Shown: positions 1 through 14,637, counted from the first letter of the stretch. The stretch: 64,000 nt of DNA from Streptomyces sp. Go-475 (GCF_003330845.1 NZ_CP026121.1:5127501-5191500); one strand, 5' to 3'. Program-made: numbers and translations. The notes: generated by a model from the letters alone, not told the origin.

Positions 1-1
1 C

Positions 2-1615
2 GGCGACGTGGTCAAGGCCGAGAAGCCCGGTGTGGTCCAGGAGGTCTCCGCGGACTACATCACCACCGCCAACGACGACGGCACGTACATCACGTACCGC
101 CTGGCCAAGTTCGCCCGCTCCAACCAGGGCACCTCGGTCAACCAGAAGGTCATCGTCAACGAGGGCGACCGGATCATCGAGGGCCAGGTCCTGGCCGACG
201 GTCCGGCCACCCAGAACGGCGAGATGGCGCTGGGCAAGAACCTGCTCGTGGCGTTCATGCCGTGGGAGGGTCACAACTACGAGGACGCGATCATCCTGTC
301 GCAGCGCCTCGTGCAGGACGACGTCCTCTCCTCGATCCACATCGAGGAGCACGAGGTCGACGCCCGTGACACCAAGCTCGGCCCCGAGGAGATCACCCGG
401 GACATCCCGAACGTCTCCGAGGAGGTCCTCGCCGACCTCGACGAGCGCGGCATCATCCGCATCGGTGCCGAGGTCATCGCCGGTGACATCCTCGTCGGCA
501 AGGTGACCCCCAAGGGTGAGACCGAGCTGACCCCCGAGGAGCGCCTGCTGCGCGCGATCTTCGGTGAGAAGGCCCGTGAGGTCCGTGACACCTCGCTGAA
601 GGTGCCGCACGGCGAGACCGGCAAGGTCATCGGCGTCCGCGTCTTCGACCGCGAGGAGGGCGACGAGCTTCCCCCCGGTGTGAACCAGCTGGTGCGCGTC
701 TACGTCGCGCAGAAGCGCAAGATCACCGACGGTGACAAGCTTGCCGGCCGCCACGGCAACAAGGGCGTCATCTCGAAGATCCTGCCGATCGAGGACATGC
801 CGTTCCTGGAGGACGGCACCCCGGTCGACATCATCCTCAACCCGCTGGGTGTGCCGTCCCGAATGAACCCGGGACAGGTGCTGGAGATCCACCTCGGCTG
901 GCTCGCCAGCCAGGGCTGGGACGTCTCCGGTCTGGCGGACGACTGGGCGCAGCGCCTGCAGGCGATCGACGCCGACCAGGTCCCGCCGCGGACCAACGTC
1001 GCGACGCCGGTCTTCGACGGTGCCCGCGAGGACGAGCTGGCCGGTCTGCTGAACCACACCATCCCGAACCGCGACGGCGAGCGCATGGTGCTCCCGTCCG
1101 GCAAGGCCCGGCTGTTCGACGGCCGCTCCGGTGAGCCGTTCCCGGACCCGATCTCGGTCGGGTACATGTACATCCTCAAGCTGCACCACCTGGTCGACGA
1201 CAAGCTGCACGCCCGCTCGACCGGCCCGTACTCCATGATCACCCAGCAGCCGCTGGGTGGTAAGGCCCAGTTCGGTGGCCAGCGCTTCGGTGAGATGGAG
1301 GTGTGGGCGCTGGAGGCGTACGGCGCCGCTTACGCCCTCCAGGAGCTGCTGACCATCAAGTCCGACGACGTCACCGGCCGCGTGAAGGTCTACGAGGCCA
1401 TCGTCAAGGGCGAGAACATCCCCGAGCCCGGCATCCCCGAGTCCTTCAAGGTGCTCATCAAGGAGATGCAGTCTCTCTGCCTGAACGTGGAGGTGCTGTC
1501 CAGCGACGGTATGTCCATCGAGATGCGTGACACCGACGAGGACGTCTTCCGCGCTGCGGAGGAGCTCGGCATCGACCTGTCCCGGCGCGAGCCGAGCAGC
1601 GTCGAAGAGGTCTGA
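2..1615 (+). CDS. rpoB: RNA polymerase beta subunit, C-terminal part (5' truncated by window edge)
   Basis: About the last 537 residues of the beta subunit of RNA polymerase, open at the left edge; streptomycete RpoB is about 1160 residues, so the N-terminal half, including the rifampicin region, lies outside. Visible are the conserved [10 protein letters not shown] stretch near positions 745-775, the [15 protein letters not shown] motif near 1255-1300 that contacts beta-prime, and a normal C-terminal end. It is followed 97 bp later by rpoC with a perfect hairpin between them. Identity is certain from sequence and context; only the true start is missing. Confidence 0.98.
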   Translation, partial: GDVVKAEKPGVVQEVSADYITTANDDGTYITYRLAKFARSNQGTSVNQKVIVNEGDRIIEGQVLADGPATQNGEMALGKNLLVAFMPWEGHNYEDAIILSQRLVQDDVLSSIHIEEHEVDARDTKLGPEEITRDIPNVSEEVLADLDERGIIRIGAEVIAGDILVGKVTPKGETELTPEERLLRAIFGEKAREVRDTSLKVPHGETGKVIGVRVFDREEGDELPPGVNQLVRVYVAQKRKITDGDKLAGRHGNKGVISKILPIEDMPFLEDGTPVDIILNPLGVPSRMNPGQVLEIHLGWLASQGWDVSGLADDWAQRLQAIDADQVPPRTNVATPVFDGAREDELAGLLNHTIPNRDGERMVLPSGKARLFDGRSGEPFPDPISVGYMYILKLHHLVDDKLHARSTGPYSMITQQPLGGKAQFGGQRFGEMEVWALEAYGAAYALQELLTIKSDDVTGRVKVYEAIVKGENIPEPGIPESFKVLIKEMQSLCLNVEVLSSDGMSIEMRDTDEDVFRAAEELGIDLSRREPSSVEEV

Positions 1616-1623
1616 CGGGAGTT

Positions 1624-1654
1624 CGGCGGACCTTGGGAAACCCAAGGTCCGCCG
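1624..1654 (+). terminator. Perfect 14-bp hairpin in the rpoB-rpoC gap
   Basis: Arms 1624-1637 and 1641-1654 are perfectly complementary (CGGCGGACCTTGGG and its reverse complement) around an AAA loop. There is no T tract after it, so it is more likely an attenuator or RNA-processing/stability element than a full terminator. It lies 58 bp before the rpoC start. Confidence 0.6.
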
Positions 1655-1712
1655 GCCCCAGGACCCCCGTTTCAGACCACAGACTTACAACCCTGAGAGG
1701 GATTGACGCATA

Positions 1713-5612
<3,900 letters not shown>

Positions 5613-5629
5613 GCGAGTCGCTTGATCCG

Positions 5630-5660
5630 AGGGCGGTCATCCTGCGGGGTGACCGCCCTT
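5630..5660 (+). terminator. Intrinsic terminator after rpoC
   Basis: Arms AGGGCGGTCA (5630-5639) and TGACCGCCCT (5650-5659) with a 10-nt loop begin 18 bp after the rpoC stop. It separates rpoC from the convergent minus-strand pair. Confidence 0.75.
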
Positions 5661-5678
5661 CGGCGTTTCTCGGAACCC

Positions 5679-6095
5679 TCAAACGGTTCCCATGTAGTTT
5701 TCAATCAGTTCGACATCTTCTCGATCCTTGGGGCGATCGGACCTTCTCTTCCACTCAAGTACATCGACGAGCGGGCAGAAAGGAATTCCGTCTATCAGCT
5801 CCGCCGAACCGATCAAGGTGTCTGCATCCTGTGTCCCCGGGAGCCATCGATCGAAGATTTCGATGTGGCCACCGAAGAGCACCACCATCAAACCGTGCCC
5901 AGAAGGGGGAACCGTCGCTTCCCCCATGCTGAGTGCGATCTTCCAGGCATCATTTCTTGCAACGATGTCGAGATCGCCGATGTCTTGGCGAAGGCCGTGT
6001 GCGAGCAGAGGCCCACTGCCGGCGACTACATAGTCGATCGACGGCAGGCCCAGAGAAATTAGTTCCCGAATGAATGGGTGCTGCCTGATTTCCAA
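5679..6095 (-). CDS. Nucleotidyltransferase-fold protein (AbiEii/MNT-like), accessory
   Basis: 138 residues from a TTG start. Residues 20-45 contain GSGPLLAHGLRQDIGDLDIVA, which has the shape of a minimal nucleotidyltransferase active site: a Gly-Ser turn followed by an Asp-x-Asp-type acidic pair (GDLDIVA). The C-terminus (WKRRSDRPKDREDVELIE) resembles the Lys-Arg/Asp helix common in AbiEii-like and related transferases. Substrate unknown; it could modify a nucleotide, antibiotic or RNA end. It lies 8 bp downstream of the membrane-protein gene and reads as its operon partner. Codons such as ATA, AAT and TTT are commoner than in the neighbours, suggesting recent acquisition. The family assignment is inference. 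Confidence 0.72.
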   Translation of the reverse strand: MEIRQHPFIRELISLGLPSIDYVVAGSGPLLAHGLRQDIGDLDIVARNDAWKIALSMGEATVPPSGHGLMVVLFGGHIEIFDRWLPGTQDADTLIGSAELIDGIPFCPLVDVLEWKRRSDRPKDREDVELIENYMGTV

Positions 6096-6103
6096 AGAAT
6101 CCC

Positions 6104-6862
6104 CTAGAGTATCGGCAGCCCAACTGCCGCGCGTGCAGCGATGCTCATGGCCAAGGCCGCGATGACGCTGGCCAGCGTACCGACGAGGAAGTACTTGGAT
6201 GCGTGGTTGACGTGATCGACCGGAGCACGCGCCAACGCCTTGGCCGCCAGCACCAGCGCCGCGGCATCTGGCTGGCCTGCGGCCAGGAAGGCGAAGAGGA
6301 GGCCCCGTTCGATGAGGCCGATGACTCTGCCGCCGCTGCGGATCAGTGCCAGAGCGGAGTCTCTGTTCTGGCCGTCCGGGAGGGCGTAGACCTCCTCGAC
6401 TACCGGGTCGGTGGCCTTCTTGACCAATGCGCCTCCGCCGAATACGGCGATCAGCAAGGCGGACGACATCACGGCCAGCGTGTCATTGTGCAACAAGTCG
6501 CTTCCGATTGAAGCGAGCTTGCTCCAGGCAGTCCACAGGCCGACAATAATCGCAAGCGTTATGGAAAGGTATCCCGCGCGTTTGCTGGCGCTGATAGGCG
6601 CTGGGAAAAGCGGAGTCTTTATGGAGAATCCCGCGGCGGGTATGGAGGAGTTGCGGGACAGTAGGATGCAACCGATTGCCAGAAATGTGACGGCCGTCAA
6701 CGCGCACCATGGTCTGGCTTCCCGCACGTATGGGGCGATCGTGTAACTGCCGTACACGACTGTGGAGCAAACTGTCATTCCGGGGCGAGTCGAGAACCAC
6801 TTGCGCTCCCAGGACACGACCAGTGGTGCTGCCAGGCCGAACAGAACACGCGCCGCCTCCAA
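6104..6862 (-). CDS. Polytopic membrane protein, accessory, unknown function
   Basis: 252 residues from a TTG start preceded by a G-rich tract (GTGGGGG). Hydrophobic segments lie at about residues 50-70, 92-112, 128-148, 185-205 and 225-248. The C-terminal third (GRVIGLIERGLLFAFLAAGQ, then AAKALAR and KYFLVGTLAS) resembles the conserved tail I associate with DUF3307-type membrane proteins; that resemblance is from memory and unverified. It is the first gene of a two-gene minus-strand unit with the nucleotidyltransferase-fold protein. Lower GC and relaxed codon use suggest horizontal origin. No enzymatic motif is seen. Confidence 0.72.
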   Translation of the reverse strand: MEAARVLFGLAAPLVVSWERKWFSTRPGMTVCSTVVYGSYTIAPYVREARPWCALTAVTFLAIGCILLSRNSSIPAAGFSIKTPLFPAPISASKRAGYLSITLAIIVGLWTAWSKLASIGSDLLHNDTLAVMSSALLIAVFGGGALVKKATDPVVEEVYALPDGQNRDSALALIRSGGRVIGLIERGLLFAFLAAGQPDAAALVLAAKALARAPVDHVNHASKYFLVGTLASVIAALAMSIAARAAVGLPIL

Positions 6863-7051
6863 AAGTTTCCCCCACTAGCTTTTGAGGTGACCGAGTAAGT
6901 CCGGTGAGATGCTAGCGCTGGTCCGCAGGAGGGGACGGAAGGTAATCAGCCATGATTCGCCCGGCCTGCCGTCACGGATCGGGGCGCGGTACGGGCATCT
7001 TTGCCAGGTGTGGCGCATCATGGAAGGACTCCGGTCCCGGGGAGGTGCTCC

Positions 7052-7573
7052 GTGTCGCAGCCGCCCTATCCGTCCTGGCAGCCCTGGCAGGGGTCCAGGG
7101 TGCCGTCGATGCTCGCCTCGCACGCCGATCGGGAGCGGGCCGTGGACGTGCTCAGAGCGGGGTACGGCGAGGGGCGGATGGAGCACGGGGAGTTCGAGAA
7201 GCGGGTGGCGCGGGCGTATGCCGCGCGGACCGTGGGGGAGCTGGCGCTGCTCGTCGCCGATCTGCCGCAGGGGCCGGTGCCGCAGTCGGTGCCTACCGTG
7301 TCCGTGCCGCCGGCGTTCCTGCCGGTGCCGCGGGCGCAGACGAACGGGAAAGCGGTCGCCGCCGCGGTGTGCGGGCTGCTGTGTGTGCCGAGCATGGGGC
7401 TGACCGGGATCCCGGCCGTCGTCCTGGGGCATGTGGCGCGGGCCGAGATCCGCAGCCGCGGGGAGCTGGGGGACGGCCTCGCGCTGACCGGACTGGTGCT
7501 CGGATGGTTGTCCACGGCAGGCTGGGCACTCGTCCTGGTGTTGCTCACCGTGGTGTCCGTCGCGGCTGGCTGA
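7052..7573 (+). CDS. DUF1707 and DUF4190 domain membrane protein
   Basis: 173 residues. The GTG at 7052 is chosen because GGAGGTG lies 8-10 bases before it; upstream in-frame starts have no such site. After a Pro/Trp-rich N-terminus, residues about 20-72 (ASHADRERAVDVL...ELALLVADLP) form a DUF1707 domain, a small actinobacterial module near the membrane. Residues about 95-172 hold two hydrophobic segments with GIPAVVLGHVARAEI and LTGLVLGWL typical of DUF4190. Such proteins are thought to be membrane-associated with no enzymatic role known. Divergent from the minus-strand pair; not part of the str operon. Confidence 0.85.
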   Translation: MSQPPYPSWQPWQGSRVPSMLASHADRERAVDVLRAGYGEGRMEHGEFEKRVARAYAARTVGELALLVADLPQGPVPQSVPTVSVPPAFLPVPRAQTNGKAVAAAVCGLLCVPSMGLTGIPAVVLGHVARAEIRSRGELGDGLALTGLVLGWLSTAGWALVLVLLTVVSVAAG

Positions 7574-7697
7574 CCGTGCGCAGCACTCACCTGCAAGGAA
7601 TGTGTGCGAATCGGACAGCCACCACTGAATTGAAGATCGACAACGGCCGAGGGTCTTGACATGTCCCGCCTGGCGATGCGGGCGGCGCCCATTTGTT

Positions 7698-7726
7698 TTG
7701 ACCGCAGCGAATGCGATAGGTACGCT
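7698..7726 (+). promoter_or_regulatory. rpsL (str operon) promoter, housekeeping sigma type
   Basis: TTGACC at 7698-7703 and TACGCT at 7721-7726 with 17-bp spacing fit the streptomycete HrdB pattern (TTGACN, TANNNT). Transcription would start near 7733. The rpsJ and rplM promoters carry the same -35 hexamer. Confidence 0.65.
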
Positions 7727-7845
7727 CAGACCTTGTGCCTGGGGTGTGCCCTGGCTCTCGTGCGTGCCTTCAACCGCACGGCGAGCTGATACCGGCCACC
7801 GTAATCTGCGCTTAATTCTGCCTGGCGGCGGGAGTCCGCGGGATT

Positions 7846-7870
7846 CGACACACCCGACCGCGTGGGTCGG
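7846..7870 (+). promoter_or_regulatory. Leader hairpin element shared by rpsL and rpsJ leaders, copy 1
   Basis: 25 nt containing CCCGACCGCGTGGGTCGG, which can fold as CCGACC/GGTCGG with a small loop. It lies 50 bp before the rpsL start. The copy at 14638-14662 matches at 24 of 25 positions although the surrounding leaders are unrelated, so this is a conserved RNA or DNA element. Its function is unknown. Confidence 0.6.
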
Positions 7871-7920
7871 CGACGTTCCAGGTTAGCTGTACCCATCGGC
7901 ACACAGAAACCGGAGAAGTA

Positions 7921-8292
7921 GTGCCTACGATCCAGCAGCTGGTCCGCAAGGGCCGGCAGGACAAGGTCGAGAAGAACAAGACGCCCGCACTCGAGGGTTC
8001 CCCTCAGCGTCGTGGCGTCTGCACGCGTGTGTTCACGACCACCCCGAAGAAGCCGAACTCGGCCCTCCGTAAGGTCGCGCGTGTGCGTCTGACCAGCGGC
8101 ATCGAGGTCACGGCTTACATTCCGGGTGAGGGACACAACCTGCAGGAGCACTCCATCGTGCTCGTGCGCGGCGGCCGTGTGAAGGACCTGCCGGGTGTTC
8201 GCTACAAGATCATCCGCGGCTCCCTCGACACCCAGGGTGTCAAGAACCGCAAGCAGGCCCGCAGCCGTTACGGCGCCAAGAAGGAGAAGTAA
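7921..8292 (+). CDS. rpsL: 30S ribosomal protein S12
   Basis: 123 residues, standard length, GTG start. S12 lies at the decoding centre and affects accuracy. Lys43 (in TPKKPNSAL) and Lys88 (in GGRVKDLPG), the positions changed in most streptomycin-resistant mutants, are wild type, so this copy predicts a sensitive ribosome. First gene of rpsL-rpsG-fusA-tuf; rpsG starts 2 bp after its stop. Confidence 0.99.
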   Translation: MPTIQQLVRKGRQDKVEKNKTPALEGSPQRRGVCTRVFTTTPKKPNSALRKVARVRLTSGIEVTAYIPGEGHNLQEHSIVLVRGGRVKDLPGVRYKIIRGSLDTQGVKNRKQARSRYGAKKEK

Positions 8293-8294
8293 GA

Positions 8295-8765
8295 ATGCCT
8301 CGTAAGGGCCCCGCCCCGAAGCGTCCGGTCATCATCGACCCGGTCTACGGCTCTCCTCTGGTGACCTCCCTGATCAACAAGGTGCTGCTGAACGGCAAGC
8401 GCTCCACCGCCGAGCGCATCGTCTACGGCGCCATGGAGGGCCTGCGCGAGAAGACCGGCAACGACCCGGTCATCACGCTGAAGCGCGCTCTCGAGAACAT
8501 CAAGCCGACCCTCGAGGTCAAGTCCCGCCGTGTCGGTGGTGCCACCTACCAGGTTCCGGTCGAGGTCAAGCCCGGCCGTGCCAACACCCTGGCGCTGCGC
8601 TGGCTCGTCGGTTACTCCCGCGCCCGTCGCGAGAAGACCATGACCGAGCGTCTGCTCAACGAGCTCCTCGACGCCAGCAACGGCCTGGGTGCCGCTGTGA
8701 AGAAGCGCGAGGACACGCACAAGATGGCCGAGTCCAACAAGGCCTTCGCGCACTACCGCTGGTAG
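8295..8765 (+). CDS. rpsG: 30S ribosomal protein S7
   Basis: 156 residues, the usual length; the primary 16S rRNA 3'-domain binder that nucleates assembly of the 30S head. [12 protein letters not shown] at the N-terminus and [16 protein letters not shown] in the middle are typical actinobacterial S7. Starts 2 bp after rpsL and precedes fusA by 39 bp, so the genes are co-transcribed. In enterobacteria S7 represses its own operon; no obvious binding site could be identified here. Confidence 0.99.
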   Translation: MPRKGPAPKRPVIIDPVYGSPLVTSLINKVLLNGKRSTAERIVYGAMEGLREKTGNDPVITLKRALENIKPTLEVKSRRVGGATYQVPVEVKPGRANTLALRWLVGYSRARREKTMTERLLNELLDASNGLGAAVKKREDTHKMAESNKAFAHYRW

Positions 8766-8804
8766 TCGCAGACCCCATCGAGACCGAGAGAAGACTGAAG
8801 CCTT

Positions 8805-10931
8805 ATGGCTACCACTTCGCTTGACCTGGCCAGGGTCCGCAACATCGGGATCATGGCCCACATCGACGCGGGCAAGACGACCACCACCGAGCGGATCCTG
8901 TTCTACACCGGCGTTTCGTACAAGATCGGTGAGGTCCACGACGGCGCTGCCACCATGGACTGGATGGAGCAGGAGCAGGAGCGTGGCATCACGATCACCT
9001 CTGCTGCCACCACCTGTCACTGGCCGCTCGAGGGCGACGACTACACCATCAACATCATCGACACGCCGGGGCACGTCGACTTCACCGTCGAGGTGGAGCG
9101 CTCCCTGCGCGTGCTCGACGGTGCCGTGACGGTGTTCGACGGTGTCGCCGGTGTCGAGCCGCAGTCCGAGACGGTGTGGCGTCAGGCCGACCGTTACGGC
9201 GTGCCGCGCATCTGCTTCGTCAACAAGCTGGACCGTACCGGTGCCGAGTTCCACCGCTGCGTGGACATGATCTCGGACCGCCTGGGCGCGCAGCCGCTGG
9301 TCATGCAGCTGCCGATCGGCGCGGAGGCGGACTTCAAGGGCGTCATCGACCTCGTGACGATGAAGGCCCTGGTCTGGTCGGCCGAGGCGACCAAGGGCGA
9401 GATGTACGACACCGTCGACATCCCGGACACCCACGTCGAGGCTGCCGAGGAGTACCGCGGCAAGCTGCTCGAGGCCGTCGCCGAGAACGACGAAGAGCTG
9501 ATGGAGCTGTACCTGGAGGGCACCGAGCCCACCGTGGAGCAGCTGTACGCCGCGATCCGTCGCATCACCATCGCGTCCGGCAAGGGCGGCGGCACCACCG
9601 TCACCCCCGTGTTCTGCGGCACCGCGTTCAAGAACAAGGGCGTCCAGCCCCTGCTCGACGCGGTCGTGCGCTACCTGCCCACCCCGCTCGACGTCGAGGC
9701 CATCGAGGGCCACGACGTCAAGGACCCGGAGCAGGTCATCGCGCGCAAGCCGTCGGACGAGGAGCCCCTCGCCGCGCTCGCGTTCAAGATCATGAGCGAC
9801 CCGCACCTCGGCAAGCTCACCTTCGTCCGGGTCTACTCGGGCCGCCTGGAGTCGGGCACGCAGGTGCTCAACTCCGTCAAGGGCAAGAAGGAGCGCATCG
9901 GCAAGATCTACCGCATGCACGCCAACAAGCGTGAGGAGATCGAGTCGGTGGGCGCCGGCGACATCGTCGCCGTCATGGGCCTGAAGCAGACCACCACCGG
10001 TGAGACGCTGTCCGACGACAAGAACCCGGTGATCCTGGAGTCCATGGACTTCCCGGCGCCGGTCATCCAGGTCGCCATCGAGCCCAAGTCGAAGGGCGAC
10101 CAGGAGAAGCTGGGCGTCGCGATCCAGCGCCTGGCCGAGGAGGACCCGTCCTTCCAGGTCCACTCGGACGAGGAGACCGGCCAGACCATCATCGGCGGTA
10201 TGGGCGAGCTGCACCTCGAGGTGCTGGTCGACCGCATGCGCCGTGAGTTCAAGGTCGAGGCCAACGTCGGCAAGCCGCAGGTCGCCTACCGCGAGACGAT
10301 CCGCAAGGCCGTCGAGAAGGTCGAGTTCACCCACAAGAAGCAGACGGGTGGTACCGGCCAGTTCGCCCGCGTCATCATCGCGATCGAGCCGATCGAGGGC
10401 GGCGACGCCTCGTACGAGTTCATCAACAAGGTGACCGGTGGCCGTGTGCCGAAGGAGTACATCCCTTCGGTGGACGCCGGTGCGCAGGAGGCCATGCAGT
10501 TCGGCATCCTCGCCGGTTACGAGATGACCGGTGTCCGCGTGACGCTGCTCGACGGTGCCTACCACGAGGTCGACTCCTCCGAGCTCGCGTTCAAGATCGC
10601 CGGTTCGCAGGCCTTCAAGGAGGCCGCGCGCAAGGCCAGCCCCGTGCTGCTCGAGCCGATGATGGCCGTCGAGGTCACCACGCCCGAGGACTACATGGGT
10701 GAGGTCATCGGCGACATCAACTCCCGCCGTGGTCAGATCCAGGCCATGGAGGAGCGGGCCGGTGCCCGCGTCGTGAAGGGCCTCGTGCCCCTTTCGGAGA
10801 TGTTCGGCTACGTCGGCGACCTGCGCAGCAAGACGTCCGGCCGTGCGAGCTACTCCATGCAGTTCGACTCCTACGCCGAGGTTCCCCGGAACGTCGCCGA
10901 GGAGATCATCGCGAAGGCCAAGGGCGAGTAA
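8805..10931 (+). CDS. fusA: Elongation factor G
   Basis: 708-residue GTPase that drives translocation. GTPase motifs are complete: [12 protein letters not shown] (P-loop, about residues 19-30), the switch I region [27 protein letters not shown] (about 86-93) and NKLD (about 140-143). Domains II to V follow, including [11 protein letters not shown] in domain III. It has the canonical length and motifs of the housekeeping factor rather than of a resistance paralogue. 157 bp separate it from tuf, enough for an additional promoter. Confidence 0.99.
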   Translation: MATTSLDLARVRNIGIMAHIDAGKTTTTERILFYTGVSYKIGEVHDGAATMDWMEQEQERGITITSAATTCHWPLEGDDYTINIIDTPGHVDFTVEVERSLRVLDGAVTVFDGVAGVEPQSETVWRQADRYGVPRICFVNKLDRTGAEFHRCVDMISDRLGAQPLVMQLPIGAEADFKGVIDLVTMKALVWSAEATKGEMYDTVDIPDTHVEAAEEYRGKLLEAVAENDEELMELYLEGTEPTVEQLYAAIRRITIASGKGGGTTVTPVFCGTAFKNKGVQPLLDAVVRYLPTPLDVEAIEGHDVKDPEQVIARKPSDEEPLAALAFKIMSDPHLGKLTFVRVYSGRLESGTQVLNSVKGKKERIGKIYRMHANKREEIESVGAGDIVAVMGLKQTTTGETLSDDKNPVILESMDFPAPVIQVAIEPKSKGDQEKLGVAIQRLAEEDPSFQVHSDEETGQTIIGGMGELHLEVLVDRMRREFKVEANVGKPQVAYRETIRKAVEKVEFTHKKQTGGTGQFARVIIAIEPIEGGDASYEFINKVTGGRVPKEYIPSVDAGAQEAMQFGILAGYEMTGVRVTLLDGAYHEVDSSELAFKIAGSQAFKEAARKASPVLLEPMMAVEVTTPEDYMGEVIGDINSRRGQIQAMEERAGARVVKGLVPLSEMFGYVGDLRSKTSGRASYSMQFDSYAEVPRNVAEEIIAKAKGE

Positions 10932-11088
10932 CGCACCGCGTCTACACGCCGTAGGCTTGACTCCGGAGCCTTGAGGGGCATTCCGCCGCAATCGTGGTGA
11001 GAGTGCCCCAGGGGCCCGGGCTTTCCAGCAAAGATCACCTGGCGCCGATGAGTAAGGCGTACCAGAACCACTCCACAGGAGGACCCCA

Positions 11089-12282
<1,194 letters not shown>

Positions 12283-12324
12283 GTCTTCGGACTGGCTTGA
12301 GGGTCCACTGACCTGAGTGGCTCG

Positions 12325-12361
12325 AAGGGGCCCGTACGACTTCGGTCGTGCGGGCCCCTTT
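12325..12361 (+). terminator. Strong intrinsic terminator of the str operon
   Basis: About 16-bp stem with a TTCG tetraloop: AAGGGGCCCGTACGAC pairs with GTCGTGCGGGCCCCTT (one G-T pair), followed by TTTG. It begins 43 bp after the tuf stop and fits a rho-independent terminator. Confidence 0.9.
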
Positions 12362-12424
12362 GCCGTGTCCGGGTACGGGCTCAGTGCGGTGGGGCGTCGC
12401 CGCTCGCGTTTAGGGGCAGGCCGT

Positions 12425-13276
12425 CTAAGCGGCCTCCAGGGGATGTGATCGGCAATCGCGGCAGTGGCCGGGGGCTGGTGCGCGGAAGGCCCGGTCGCAG
12501 CCGTCACAGGTCTGAAGCGGGTGCCGGGTGGCCGGCGGTGGCGCGGGGGCGCGGAACGGGGGCGGGGGCGGTAGCTGGGCCGTGAGGCGGTGGGCCAGGA
12601 GGGCGGCCGGGCGGTGCAGGGCCCCGGGCGGGAGGTCGGTGGTCAGGGCGCGGCGTACGGCGGCGGGGGAGACGTCGCGTTCGAGCCAGGCGGCGACGCC
12701 GGGGGCGAGGTGGGCGACGTCGTGGGAGGAAAGAAGGAGGCGAGCGTCGTCGCGGCGGAGGCATGCGAGGAGGTCCGTGGCCTGCCGGAGCAGGACGGGG
12801 GAGAGGCAGGCCGGGTGCGGCACGGCGGGGAGGCGCTTGCCGCCGGGCGGCCTCGTCCGTTTCTGGGGGGCCGGGCGGGAGGCGTCGGCACCGCTGTGAC
12901 CTGGCTGGTTGCAGGAGATCGTGCGGGTGACGATCCGGCCGCCGGGGACGCGTTCGCGTACGCGCCGCAGGTAGCCGTGGGCCTCCAGCTCGCGCAGGGC
13001 GGCGGCGATACGGGTCGTGCCCTCCGGGAAGCGGGCGGCGAGGGACTTGATGTCGACCTGGGCGCCCGCGGGGAGCGACTGGATGTGCACGCCCAGTCCG
13101 ATCGCGAGCAGCGACAGCTCCGCGTGCTGGGCGAGGTGGTTGCCGATCACCGTGAAGCGGGTGGTGTGGCGGGTGTTGTCGTGAACCAGGCCGGTGTGGG
13201 GGTGCCGGTTCGGGTGCTTCTTCCCGGCAACCCGGGCGTGGGCGTGCGAGGGCGCGCTAGGGTTCTGCGTATCCAT
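12425..13276 (-). CDS. Winged-helix DNA-binding protein with C-terminal zinc-ribbon-like motif
   Basis: 283 residues from ATG at 13276. Residues about 35-125 ([22 protein letters not shown]...[32 protein letters not shown]) look like a winged helix with recognition helix and wing. A Pro-rich middle and an alpha-helical segment follow, and the end has [19 protein letters not shown], two CxxC pairs that could bind zinc. Similar regulators recur in streptomycetes, often as paralogues near WhiJ-type genes, which fits the adjoining remnants. The ribosome-binding site is weak, so the start is less certain. Regulatory targets unknown. Confidence 0.75.
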   Translation of the reverse strand: MDTQNPSAPSHAHARVAGKKHPNRHPHTGLVHDNTRHTTRFTVIGNHLAQHAELSLLAIGLGVHIQSLPAGAQVDIKSLAARFPEGTTRIAAALRELEAHGYLRRVRERVPGGRIVTRTISCNQPGHSGADASRPAPQKRTRPPGGKRLPAVPHPACLSPVLLRQATDLLACLRRDDARLLLSSHDVAHLAPGVAAWLERDVSPAAVRRALTTDLPPGALHRPAALLAHRLTAQLPPPPPFRAPAPPPATRHPLQTCDGCDRAFRAPAPGHCRDCRSHPLEAA

Positions 13277-13499
13277 CAGGAAGGGGCTTTCTTCCTCGGT
13301 GGTCAGGCCCTCGCACTGGGATTGCCGTCCCGGCGGGGGCCGTCGCATGTCTGCGGTTGTGTTGCGCTGAGCGTAGGGCAGGCAAGGGCCCCGGAATCCA
13401 GCCGAGTTGGCGATGTTCACCCGCGCGAGTGAGGCGGCGGCCTGGGCGGGAGGGGTGGGGTTTGGTGGGGTTCTTTCCTCCTCGTGGTCCTTGAGGGAG

Positions 13500-13918
13500 A
13501 CCGCTCGCGGCACCGGAGCGTGAGGTGTTGGATCCCGGTGCTTCGGCCGGCTTCGGATCGGCTCGGGGGCAGGCCACGACGAGGAACAGGCCGCGGCCTG
13601 ACTCGGAATCCGGGGTGGGGCGTCGGAGCGTCGGCAGTCGGTCGTCGCAGGTGTCCGTGACCTCGATGCGGAGGGTGTCGGCGACGACGTGGAGAAGCCG
13701 GCGGAAGTCGCGCCCCGGGATGCGGCCGGGGGTTGCGGCGTTGGCCGACAACTCCGCGACGAGCTGCGCCGCCGGGTCCAACGGCAGGCCCCAGGAGCGC
13801 AGTTGTTCGGTGGCCAGGAGGCGGGCCAGGCGGGCGCCGCGTGGGGTGGGGGACAGCTGGAGGTCCAGTGGTGTCCGGGCTGTCCGGGCCGGGCGTACGG
13901 GTAGGGCGCCCGAGGCAT
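13500..13918 (-). pseudogene. ATP-binding (HATPase, AbaA-like anti-sigma type) remnant
   Basis: The frame read from the minus strand carries LARLLATEQLRSWGLPLD, then the N-box-like AELSANAATPGR, VTDTCDDRLP and GRGLFLVVA, the pattern of a small GHKL ATPase domain as in the anti-sigma-like proteins beside whiJ genes. The conserved part extends upstream of the first usable in-frame start (TTG at 13781), while the only ATG nearby (13918) is in another frame, and similarity stops abruptly after GRGLFLVVA. I infer at least one frameshift plus loss of the C-terminus. An intact gene using an atypical start cannot be excluded. Confidence 0.55.
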
Positions 13919-13942
13919 GGTCGTACGACGGAAGGGTGCGGG

Positions 13943-14224
13943 ATGACGGCCGAGGCGGCGGAGACGGGGCGGCTCAAGGGCGAGGCGGACGACGAGTGGG
14001 GCGTCGCCGTCATCGCCACGGCCGGTCGGCAGCTGAAGCTGCGGCGCGAGGGGGTGGGGATACGGGCCGCCGAGTTCGGGGCGGCGGTGGGGTACGGGGA
14101 GGACCTGCCGGCAGGAGTACCTCGTCACGGCCGAACATCAACGGGCTGTTGCAGACCCCGGACCACGCACGGGCCCTGTTCGAGTCCTGGCAACCCGCCT
14201 GCTCGTCGGACGTCCTGGGAGAGA
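13943..14224 (+). pseudogene. XRE-family DUF5753 (WhiJ-like) regulator remnant
   Basis: ATG at 13943 opens a frame with ADDEWGVAVIATAGRQLKLRREGVGIRAAEFG, typical of the helix-turn-helix N-terminus of WhiJ-like proteins. After VGYGEDL the frame is lost: RQEYL appears in a second frame and NINGLLQTPDHARALFE, a hallmark of DUF5753, in a third. Intact relatives are about 280 residues, so most of the gene is deleted. Divergently placed from the ATPase remnant, as in intact loci. Confidence 0.7.
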
Positions 14225-14269
14225 ATGATCCGCAACGCTGAACCGGCGTGGTTCAAGAGCAGCGAGTGA
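14225..14269 (+). pseudogene. DUF397 gene, truncated after 14 codons
   Basis: ATG at 14225 encodes MIRNAEPAWFKSSE and then stops. This is the standard opening of DUF397 proteins, which normally run to about 60-80 residues and follow WhiJ-like genes. It breaks off directly before the rpsJ promoter region. Confidence 0.6.
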
Positions 14270-14312
14270 ACGGGGAGGCCGGTGCCATGGCCCGGTACAG
14301 CGAGACCCTGGT

Positions 14313-14340
14313 TTGACCTTCGTCACCCTCGGGGTATTCT
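14313..14340 (+). promoter_or_regulatory. rpsJ (S10 operon) promoter
   Basis: TTGACC at 14313-14318, 16-bp spacer, TATTCT at 14335-14340: a good housekeeping-sigma match, and the same hexamers as the rplM promoter. It sits just after the truncated DUF397 gene. Confidence 0.65.
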
Positions 14341-14637
14341 CTCCGGCTCGATTGGCGTCGCCCCTGCCCCATATGGCAGACTGTCCGAGTTGCTCGGTCG
14401 AGTGTTGATGCTGCGCGCCTCCCGCCGGGAGGACCGGAAGCGAGTCCCACAGTACTCGTCGTCCTAACTGCCACCACGGCAGCACTGGGGCGGACGTACG
14501 GGAATCTTCCGGGAAGCGTCGGCGCGGCACCGGCCAGGCACCCGGTGGGCCTTCCGCCCCCGGCTCGCGGTACCGGAAGGGCCGTGTGCAATCCCGCAGG
14601 GATGTTCGAACAAGGGACATCTGTGTCAGCGGGAGCG

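Larger units (their letters stand above)
7574..7920 (+). other. Intergenic region and leader of the str operon
   Basis: 347 bp with no credible ORF. It holds the rpsL promoter (7698-7726), a presumed untranslated leader of roughly 185 nt, and the CCGACC/GGTCGG hairpin element shared with the rpsJ leader (7846-7870). The ribosome-binding site before rpsL is CGGAGAAG. Confidence 0.6.

Noticed and set aside
7656..7684. A second rpsL promoter using TTGACA at 7656
   Set aside because: The -35 is perfect but there is only G/C-rich sequence at the -10 distance.
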